Shown here: positions 1 through 4,901 of the stretch, in pieces
How the letters are laid out: the number at the start of each line of letters is the position of its first letter
Position numbering within the stretch: position 1 is the first letter of the stretch
Source of the DNA: Flavobacteriales bacterium UBA1959
GTDB lineage: Bacteria; Bacteroidota; Bacteroidia; Flavobacteriales_D; Sanyastnellaceae
DNA: 6,037 nt
Direction: 5' to 3'
Assembly: GCA_002336085.1 (NCBI GenBank)
Contig: DDEH01000017.1
Location: 1 to 6,037, forward strand
Notes under the pieces: generated by a model
Databases searched by the model: none
What the model was told of the DNA's origin: nothing
Seen by the model: the letters and a program-made list of their open reading frames with translations, nothing else
Program-made: the position numbers and the translations under genes

Positions 1-1233
1 CCAGGAACATATCAAATGACAGATGAGGATGGTGACGATGTTTATACGATTGCAATTGATTTGCCAGTGCCTTTCACTGGAAACTACATTTTCGCAAATG
101 GTGCCTGCGGTGACTTCTCTTGTAAGGAGAACCTTGCAGGCTTAGAGTGTGCTGATGGTACTTGGAATGATCGTCTGCTCTCTGACATCAACGAAGACAC
201 TTCGGTAACTTTCTGCTACGGACAATGCAGCGAATCATGCGCCTCTTCTGGCACAGCTATGGTAACATGGAATGTGAATATGCAAAATGAAGAGGTATCG
301 CCAGATGGTGTTTTTCTAGCGGGTGGTGTTGACTTTGGTTCACCAGGGGATAACCCAATGACAGATGAAGATGGTGACGGAGTCTACTCCATCACGTTAG
401 AGTTGACTACACCTTACAACGGAAACTATACGTTTACAAACGGTGCTTGCGGCGATTGGAGTTGCAAAGAAGACATCTCAGGTCAAGACTGTGCAGATGG
501 TACTTGGAACGATCGTTTGCTTTCGAACATCACAGAAGACCACGTTGTGAACACTTGTTTCGCCGAATGCTCAACTGACGGTTCTTGTTCTGCTCCTCCG
601 GTCATGGTCGATGTTTTATTCTCAATTGACATGACGAACTACGCTTATCTATTAGATACGGACTACTCTGCAGTCGTCATTAACGGTTCTTGGAATGGTT
701 GGGGCGCATGGGGAGTCGAATTGGCATACAACTGGAACAATGGACGCTTCGAAGGTACATTGAGCCTCGAGGAAGGAACTTCTTTTGAATACGTCATCGC
801 TGCCACCGGTGAAGCTGACGGCTGGTCAGGATGGGGACAGGTAATCAATGCGCCAACTGAATGTTCAACCAACCCTGATGCTCCAATTGGAGAGGGTGGA
901 GGAAATTATGGTGCTACCGCTTCAGAGGGCCTTGCAATTGAATTGTGCGCAGGTAGCTGCGAAGCAACTTGCCCGATTCTCGGTTGCACAGATCCTTTTT
1001 ACGCTGAATTTAATTTGTTAGCAAACTCAGATGATGGGTCTTGTGCCACTGCAGTAGTTTTCGGATGCGTTTATGACGCAGCTGATAACTACGATGCTGT
1101 AGCGAATACAGATGATGGTTCTTGCGAATTTGCTGTGGATGCTTGCCCGGGTGACTTGGATGGTGATGGCTTGGTGGCTACACCAGACCTTTTGACATTC
1201 TTGTCTGTATTCGGCACGACATGCGGTGAATAA
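1..1233 (+). CDS. Large modular Cys-rich secreted protein, C-terminal 410 residues (5' end outside window)
   Basis: The frame is open from base 1 and ends at TAA 1231-1233; the ATG at 16 is internal, since the residues before it (PGTYQ) match the module that follows, so the gene begins upstream. Visible modules: a partial repeat (about 1-250) and a fuller copy (about 259-590), each with a Ca-loop-like TDEDGD segment, a GNY-F-NGACGD-SCK segment and CADGTWNDRLL; a different beta-sandwich-like module (about 604-970) with a NGSWNGWGAWG segment, resembling E-set or carbohydrate-binding folds; two 21-residue Cys repeats (982-1125); and a half-dockerin-like tail (1150-1233). Regularly placed Cys residues suggest disulfides, hence an extracellular location. 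Proteins of this make-up are common in marine Bacteroidota and are usually of unknown function, with adhesion or glycan binding plausible. I see no standard type IX secretion C-terminal domain. Export is inferred, because the N-terminus is missing. Confidence 0.9.
   Translation, partial: PGTYQMTDEDGDDVYTIAIDLPVPFTGNYIFANGACGDFSCKENLAGLECADGTWNDRLLSDINEDTSVTFCYGQCSESCASSGTAMVTWNVNMQNEEVSPDGVFLAGGVDFGSPGDNPMTDEDGDGVYSITLELTTPYNGNYTFTNGACGDWSCKEDISGQDCADGTWNDRLLSNITEDHVVNTCFAECSTDGSCSAPPVMVDVLFSIDMTNYAYLLDTDYSAVVINGSWNGWGAWGVELAYNWNNGRFEGTLSLEEGTSFEYVIAATGEADGWSGWGQVINAPTECSTNPDAPIGEGGGNYGATASEGLAIELCAGSCEATCPILGCTDPFYAEFNLLANSDDGSCATAVVFGCVYDAADNYDAVANTDDGSCEFAVDACPGDLDGDGLVATPDLLTFLSVFGTTCGE
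16..552 (+). repeat. Tandem 342-base coding repeat (two copies, first incomplete)
   Basis: Two in-frame copies lie exactly 342 bases (114 codons) apart. The ATG ACA GAT GA- GAT GGT GAC segment occurs at 16 and at 358, and the segment encoding ADGTWNDRLLS occurs at 151 and at 493. The constant offset shows no insertion or deletion between them. Identity is high in the Ca-loop and Cys-bearing segments and lower between them, as expected for a duplicated protein domain under selection. The first copy is cut by the window edge and more copies may lie upstream. Confidence 0.85.
982..1125 (+). repeat. Two 21-residue Cys repeats (GC…DDGSC type)
   Basis: Bases 982-1044 and 1063-1125 each encode 21 residues that begin GCTD or GCVYD and end in DDGSC, with a conserved 'AN(S/T)DDGSC' half. 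They are separated by six residues. This short Cys-bracketed, acidic motif is widespread in extracellular proteins of Bacteroidota, usually near the C-terminus. A disulfide between the two Cys of each unit, with Ca binding by the acidic residues, is plausible but inferred. Confidence 0.85.
1150..1233 (+). other. Half-dockerin / EF-hand-like Ca loop at the protein C-terminus
   Basis: The last residues carry a calcium-loop pattern with Asp at loop positions 1, 3, 5 and 12 (codons at 1153, 1159, 1165 and 1186) and Gly at position 6, followed by a short hydrophobic helix (LLTFLSVFG) and a final Cys. This is one half of a type I dockerin-like unit; a full dockerin has two. Single copies like this often end secreted proteins of marine Bacteroidota. 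Whether it docks to a partner or simply stabilises the end is unknown. Confidence 0.75.
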
Positions 1234-1255
1234 TTATTGCAAATGATCTTTTGGC

Positions 1256-1295
1256 AAAGGCCGATTCCCACATGGGAGTCGGCCTTTCCTTTTTG
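1256..1295 (+). terminator. Strong rho-independent terminator of the first secreted-protein gene
   Basis: Bases 1256-1269 pair with 1274-1287 in a 14-bp stem (one G-U pair at 1265/1278) around the four-base loop ACAT, followed by CC and a run of five T (1290-1294). It begins 22 bases after the stop codon. The reverse strand lacks a T-run on the other side, so it acts on the plus strand only. Confidence 0.92.
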
Positions 1296-1355
1296 TCATT
1301 GTTCAGGCCGATAATTTTATTCACCTAAGCGAATCTTCGCAGCCGTTGCATCAAT

Positions 1356-1363
1356 TATCTTTG
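1356..1363 (+). promoter_or_regulatory. Bacteroidota-type -7 promoter box of ribA
   Basis: TATCTTTG fits the Bacteroidota TAnnTTTG consensus exactly. No good TTTG -33 box lies at the usual 19-21 base spacing. It ends only four bases before the GTG start, so transcription from it would begin at or within a few bases of the start codon. The gap from the upstream terminator (1295) to ribA holds nothing else I can recognise, and I see no FMN riboswitch-like structure. Confidence 0.55.
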
Positions 1364-1367
1364 GTCT

Positions 1368-1943
1368 GTGAAAAAGCTCGTTTCTTCTCGACTGCCTACT
1401 TCTCTCGGAGACTTCACCATGTCGGCATATGGTGAAGAGAATGATTTGTTTCCCCATGTCGTGCTTCATTCAACAAAAGACGAATCTGCTGTGCCGCTTG
1501 TTAGGATTCATAGCGAGTGCATGACGGGTGATTTGTTTCGCTCTACACGTTGTGATTGTGGTGAACAACTGGACCAATCGCTCGAACAAATAGGGGAGGA
1601 AGGTGGCCTGCTTATTTATCTTCGTCAAGAGGGCAGAGGCATCGGATTGATCGAAAAGCTAAAAGCATATAACCTCCAAGATGAAGGACTGGACACCATT
1701 AAAGCGAATGAGGCTCTTGGGCATCAGGCAGATGCGCGCTCGTATGAAGTTGCAGTGACGATTTTAAACGACCTTGGAATAAAGTCAATCCGGCTAATCA
1801 CCAATAATCCTCTAAAGGTTAAATCGCTCAAGGCCCTTGGAATCGACGTCAAGCACCGCATACCTGTGGTAATCAAAGCGCAAGCAGAAAATGCGGACTA
1901 TTTGGAAGTCAAACGCGCCGTGATGGGCCATTGGCTGGGATAA
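1368..1943 (+). CDS. ribA: GTP cyclohydrolase II
   Basis: Cytosolic Zn enzyme that opens GTP to 2,5-diamino-6-ribosylamino-4(3H)-pyrimidinone 5'-phosphate, formate and pyrophosphate, the first step of the GTP branch of riboflavin synthesis. The 191 residues are close to E. coli RibA (196) and cover the whole family without a fused RibB (DHBP synthase) domain. Zinc ligands Cys51, Cys62 and Cys64 lie in HSECMTGD and RCDCG; the nucleotide-binding RQEGRGIGL segment is at 86-94. Tyr101, Asp122 and Arg124 align with E. coli Tyr105, Asp126 and Arg128, and LITNNPLK and the C-terminal MGH are present. The start is GTG: the only other in-frame choice, ATG at 1419, would remove the conserved LPT-x-x-GDF segment, and an upstream in-frame stop lies at 1326. 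It is probably a single-gene unit. A separate ribB, or a RibBA elsewhere, must supply the other branch. Confidence 0.96.
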   Translation: MKKLVSSRLPTSLGDFTMSAYGEENDLFPHVVLHSTKDESAVPLVRIHSECMTGDLFRSTRCDCGEQLDQSLEQIGEEGGLLIYLRQEGRGIGLIEKLKAYNLQDEGLDTIKANEALGHQADARSYEVAVTILNDLGIKSIRLITNNPLKVKSLKALGIDVKHRIPVVIKAQAENADYLEVKRAVMGHWLG

Positions 1944-1963
1944 AGACTGCGCATCGCACGCAT

Positions 1964-3241
1964 TTACATCGATACAGCATGCATCAATTCCATGCAGACG
2001 ATTGCGCCAACTGTTCCTACTGCATAACCCAAAACGGCTAGCAACACCCCCACAGGCGCGAGTGCTGGTGAAAACGCACTGGCCACGATTGGTGCTGATG
2101 CAGCCCCTCCAATATTGGCCTGTGAACCAACTGCTACGTAGAAAAATGGCGCTTTGATGATTTTAGCAACTGTCAAAAGGGTAATGATGTGAATGGCCAT
2201 CCAAAGCAGGCCAATCAAAATTACCGACCAGTACAAATCCCAATTGTGGTAAAGTTCCACAACATCCATTTTCATTCCTATGGTTGCAACCAATACATAA
2301 AGAAAAGCACTGCCAATTTTGCTCGCGCCTGCCCCTTCGTAATTTCGCAATTTGGTAAAACTAAGGCTGATGCCAATGGCAGTCGCAGCGACCACAATCC
2401 AAAAGAATCCCTGTTCTAGACTGCTCAGGTATTGAACGAAGCTGTCTGGATTTGACGCAAGGATTGAATGGAACCAAGCCTTGAAAGCGGGGCCCAAGCC
2501 ATCGGCAGCAATATGCGCCAGAGCGACGGCACCAAATGCAATGCCTCCAATAATCATGATGTCTTGGAAGGAAGGAATGCGGGCGATTCCCAGTTGAAAT
2601 TTTTCCACCTTCTCCTTCAAGTCATCGATCGCTGAGGAGTCCGCTTTTAGTTTGCGGTCAAGAATAGCGCTCATGCCAGCTCCTACGAGAAGAAATGGCA
2701 TCCACAGATTGGCGACAAATACATCGACAATCAGCATGGCGCTGAATTGGTCATCCAAGGTGTGCGATATTTCTTTGAGCGCCGCCTGATTGGCGCCACC
2801 TCCAATCCAACTTCCAGCAACGGTGGATAGCCCTCGCCAAAAAGCTTCCGGAGAGTCTCCACCTAAAACTCCAGGTTCAATAAAGCTCACGGCCCACAGC
2901 GCAATAGGCCCGCCGATGACGATGCCGATAGTTGCTGTGAAGAACATAATCAGTGCTTTGGGTCCCAAGTTCCAAATGCCTTTGAGATCGATGCTCAGGC
3001 AGAGCAGAATCAGGCTGGCTGGCAGCAAGTAACGCGACGCGACGAAATACAGATTGGATGCTTCACCATCGACGATCCCAAGTGAATTGTAAGCTGCCGG
3101 TAAAAAGTAGCAGAGAAGTAGGGAGGGGATGATTTTGAAAAACCCCTTGAACTTTGGCAGCGAGCTGCAGTGAAATACAAGCGCCAGTGTGGCAATAAGC
3201 AGCCCCAATACGGTGGCATCATTTGTGATGAGAGCATTCAT
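1964..3241 (-). CDS. DUF819 (YjcL-like) polytopic inner-membrane protein
   Basis: A 425-residue, very hydrophobic protein with about 10-11 predicted membrane segments (for example near residues 8-25, 68-83, 96-120, 167-190, 226-245, 279-295, 309-325, 336-357 and 391-418). Two Gly-rich motifs in opposite halves, GSWIGGGANQ (143-152) and GSQANIGGAASAP (372-384), are typical of the DUF819 family, as is IGMKMDV (321-327). The paired motifs in two halves suggest an internally duplicated, inverted-repeat transporter fold, but the substrate is unknown. Residues about 193-222 form a charged cytoplasmic-type loop between the halves. The ATG start places the first membrane segment right at the N-terminus, as expected. 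It is convergent with ribA and follows the yaaA-FKBP operon on the same strand behind a terminator, so it is probably transcribed alone. Family assignment is firm; function is not known. Confidence 0.9.
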   Translation of the reverse strand: MNALITNDATVLGLLIATLALVFHCSSLPKFKGFFKIIPSLLLCYFLPAAYNSLGIVDGEASNLYFVASRYLLPASLILLCLSIDLKGIWNLGPKALIMFFTATIGIVIGGPIALWAVSFIEPGVLGGDSPEAFWRGLSTVAGSWIGGGANQAALKEISHTLDDQFSAMLIVDVFVANLWMPFLLVGAGMSAILDRKLKADSSAIDDLKEKVEKFQLGIARIPSFQDIMIIGGIAFGAVALAHIAADGLGPAFKAWFHSILASNPDSFVQYLSSLEQGFFWIVVAATAIGISLSFTKLRNYEGAGASKIGSAFLYVLVATIGMKMDVVELYHNWDLYWSVILIGLLWMAIHIITLLTVAKIIKAPFFYVAVGSQANIGGAASAPIVASAFSPALAPVGVLLAVLGYAVGTVGAIVCMELMHAVSM

Positions 3242-3246
3242 ATGCG

Positions 3247-3254
3247 CAAACTAA
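3247..3254 (-). promoter_or_regulatory. Weak TAnnTTTG-like box before the DUF819 gene
   Basis: Read on the minus strand the box is TTAGTTTG, one mismatch from TAnnTTTG, ending five bases before the ATG. No TTG element sits at 19-21 bases upstream (nearest spacings are 11 and 25). A second near-match, GACTTTTG, lies a little further upstream. This is a candidate only, supported mainly by its position matching the boxes of ribA and yaaA. Confidence 0.3.
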
Positions 3255-3330
3255 TCACCAGATGCCAAAAGTCGGCTCACAACTCAGGTCAATGATACCG
3301 AAAGGGGTGTTCAAAAAACTGAATGAAATA

Positions 3331-3362
3331 AAAAACCCCAGAGCAATGCCCTGGGGTTTTTT
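3331..3362 (-). terminator. Terminator of the yaaA-FKBP operon
   Basis: Bases 3331-3341 and 3351-3361 form a perfect 11-bp stem with a CCCCAG/CTGGGG core and a nine-base loop. On the minus strand it is followed by TTTTTTATTT. It lies 20 bases past the FKBP stop codon. The flanking A and T runs make it nearly symmetrical, so it could work both ways, but no plus-strand gene ends here. It separates the operon from the DUF819 gene downstream on the same strand. Confidence 0.9.
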
Positions 3363-3381
3363 AGCGAGTTGAACCTACGGC

Positions 3382-4071
3382 TTACTGAACCGAGATCAAT
3401 TCCACTTCGAAGACCAAAGCGGCCAGAGGAGGAATAGGGCCATTTGGATTTGGATTTGCTCCGTAAGCCAAATTCTGAGGAATAAAGAACGTCGTCTTTC
3501 CTCCGGGCTTCATCAGTTGCAACCCTTCTGTCCATCCTGCGATAACATTGCCCAATGGGAATGAAATGGGCTCACCACGCGAGTATGATGAGTCGAATTC
3601 GGTTCCATCGATGAGGGTTCCGCGGTAGTGGACGGTCACAGTTGACGCCGCGGTCGGGGAATCGCCTTCACCGACTGTCTCGTGCTTGTACTGCAATCCT
3701 GATGCGGTGATTTCAATTCCAGATTTCTCAGCATTTTCTGCGAGGAATGATTGGCACTCAGCATCGTAGCCTGCAGAAGCTTCCATTTGCTTGGCTTGCA
3801 TGAATTCTCCAACAATTTCGTTGGCTTGCTCAGGTGTGAGTCGGGCGTCTCCTTTCATTTGACTGGACAGTCCCTCTGCCATTTCAGACGTTGAGATGGA
3901 TTCAAGACCTTGGTCTTGGAGATTTTTAGCGAACAATACGCCGAAAGCATAACTAATATCTTCCATGGATGGATTTGGATTTTGTGCTTGTGCATTGGTG
4001 ACAAGCGATAGGATAATGATGAGGCCAAACGCTCTTTTGAACGATGGACTGATTGATTGAAATAACTTCAT
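3382..4071 (-). CDS. Secreted FKBP-type peptidyl-prolyl cis-trans isomerase (FkpA/Mip-like)
   Basis: Catalyses cis-trans isomerisation of prolyl bonds and probably acts as an envelope folding factor. The 229-residue protein starts with a Sec signal peptide (K2, R13, hydrophobic 15-24, cleavage likely after AQA at 27-29), then a helical FKBP_N dimerisation domain (about 35-115, including DISYAFGVLFAKNL) and a C-terminal FKBP domain (about 125-229). FKBP12 active-site positions are kept: Tyr149 (VHYRG), Phe159-Asp160, Phe171, Val176-Ile177, Trp180, Tyr203 and Phe221, so it should be active. The loop after Tyr203 (ANPNPNG) is Asn/Pro-rich. An in-frame ATG at 4137 would add 22 residues before the signal peptide; I chose 4071 because its ATG overlaps the yaaA stop as ATGA (4-base overlap) and gives a proper signal peptide. 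There is no lipobox Cys, so it is probably soluble in the periplasm. Confidence 0.93.
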   Translation of the reverse strand: MKLFQSISPSFKRAFGLIIILSLVTNAQAQNPNPSMEDISYAFGVLFAKNLQDQGLESISTSEMAEGLSSQMKGDARLTPEQANEIVGEFMQAKQMEASAGYDAECQSFLAENAEKSGIEITASGLQYKHETVGEGDSPTAASTVTVHYRGTLIDGTEFDSSYSRGEPISFPLGNVIAGWTEGLQLMKPGGKTTFFIPQNLAYGANPNPNGPIPPLAALVFEVELISVQ

Positions 4072-4844
4072 AATGCTAATGAATTTTTGTCTCGTGTAAA
4101 TAACCATGTGTTTGCATCTGACAGAGAGGAGTCCCAACGGTAACCCATCCCGACAAACCCCTTGATTTCTTCCGGTTCGGTTATGCGGTTTTGAATGATG
4201 AAGTTCGCCATGCTTCCTCGGGCCTCTTTGGCATATGCCATCAATGCCTTGTACTCGCCCTTGACCAAGTCTTTAAAGATGGGCGTGATGACACGGCTGT
4301 CCATGGACTTTAAATGTCCAGCCTTACTGTATTCGTGGCTTGCAAGATTCACAACGACGCCTGACGCTTTGGCGCTTATTGTCTTTTCCAATTGGTTTCC
4401 CCAAAAGGCATAAAGGTTTTTGATCGCTTCTGTATTGGGCCATTTTAGGCCCATTTCAAGACGATAGGGCTGCATAAGATCTTTGGGGCGCAGCAGTCCG
4501 TACAATCCGCTCAGTATACGCAGATGACCCTGAGCAAATTCCATGTCTTCTGCAGACCATGACCGTGCATTGAGTCCGGTGTAGACGGCTCCTTTGAAAG
4601 TGAACGCAGCAGGTTTTGCATTTTCATTGGTAAAGGGTGGGTCCCATTCGGCGCATCGCTCTTGGGCCTGCTCTGCAATGGCGGTGCTCACCTTCATGAG
4701 CGCTTCTATATCCTTCACATCCAATTTTTTCAAATCGGTCATAAGCGATTTAGCATGCTCCATAAACTGGGGCTGGCTCGGCTCCAAAAGTTTTGGAGGA
4801 TCATCGGATGACATGGTTTTGGAAGGGGATAGTAAGACGACCAT
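4068..4844 (-). CDS. yaaA: Peroxide stress protein YaaA (DUF328/UPF0246)
   Basis: Cytosolic protein of the YaaA family; in E. coli it is OxyR-induced and limits free intracellular iron and Fenton damage during H2O2 stress, and structural work describes a DNA-binding fold. The family signature is complete: LLSPSKTM at 4-11 (E. coli has ISPAKTL), FKGAVYTGL at 83-91, SGLYGLLRP at 112-120 with DLMQPYRLEMG following, VVNLASHEY at 164-172, and YAKEARGSM at 204-212. From the ATG at 4844 the protein has 258 residues, the same as E. coli YaaA. An ATG at 4901 would add 19 unrelated residues and put the promoter box inside the gene, so I prefer 4844. It is the first gene of an operon with the FKBP isomerase, overlapping it by 4 bases. 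I see no OxyR-type site in the 57-base divergent spacer, though such a site would be hard to see by eye. Confidence 0.94.
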   Translation of the reverse strand: MVVLLSPSKTMSSDDPPKLLEPSQPQFMEHAKSLMTDLKKLDVKDIEALMKVSTAIAEQAQERCAEWDPPFTNENAKPAAFTFKGAVYTGLNARSWSAEDMEFAQGHLRILSGLYGLLRPKDLMQPYRLEMGLKWPNTEAIKNLYAFWGNQLEKTISAKASGVVVNLASHEYSKAGHLKSMDSRVITPIFKDLVKGEYKALMAYAKEARGSMANFIIQNRITEPEEIKGFVGMGYRWDSSLSDANTWLFTRDKNSLAL

Positions 4845-4852
4845 TGAGGCAA

Positions 4853-4884
4853 CAAAAGTACGGTGTAACGTATATGATTCCAAT
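4853..4884 (-). promoter_or_regulatory. Bacteroidota-type promoter of the yaaA-FKBP operon
   Basis: On the minus strand, ATTG (4884-4881) is followed by a 20-base spacer and TACTTTTG (4860-4853), an exact TAnnTTTG match at the expected spacing from a TTG -33 box. The -7 box ends eight bases before the yaaA ATG at 4844, so the leader would be only a few bases long. It would lie inside the gene if the upstream ATG at 4901 were used, which helps to decide the start. Confidence 0.65.
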
Positions 4885-4889
4885 TGAGT

Positions 4890-4897
4890 TATATTGG
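4890..4897 (+). promoter_or_regulatory. Weak TAnnTTTG-like box before the second secreted-protein gene
   Basis: TATATTGG has one mismatch to TAnnTTTG and ends four bases before the ATG at 4902. No TTG -33 box lies about 20 bases upstream. It sits inside the 57-base spacer shared with the divergent yaaA promoter, so the two polymerase sites would overlap or exclude each other. Low-confidence candidate. Confidence 0.25.
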
Positions 4898-4901
4898 TCA
4901 A

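Noticed and set aside
663..872. Minus-strand ORF (69 codons) inside the first secreted-protein gene
   Set aside because: Antisense to a clearly coding frame with strong domain signals; its own translation has no recognisable motif. Shadow frame.
1089..1271. Minus-strand ORF (60 codons) over the dockerin-like tail and terminator
   Set aside because: Runs across the terminator hairpin and opposes the EF-hand-like coding segment; no support.
1234..1367. Possible FMN riboswitch upstream of ribA
   Set aside because: The spacer holds only the upstream gene's terminator and a promoter box four bases from the start; there is no room for a transcribed leader and no FMN aptamer-like elements are visible.
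1977..1998. GCATG…CATGC inverted repeat as a terminator for ribA
   Set aside because: Only five pairs, no T-run, and it lies inside the 3' end of the DUF819 coding region.
2189..3032. Plus-strand ORFs 2189-2419 and 2790-3032
   Set aside because: Both lie antisense to the DUF819 gene, whose membrane-protein frame explains the sequence.
3010..3535. Minus-strand ORFs 3010-3237 and 3311-3535
   Set aside because: The first is an alternative frame within the DUF819 gene; the second spans the FKBP terminator and the FKBP 3' end in another frame.
4195..4887. Plus-strand ORFs 4195-4413 and 4594-4887
   Set aside because: Antisense shadows of yaaA; the second also covers the divergent promoter region.
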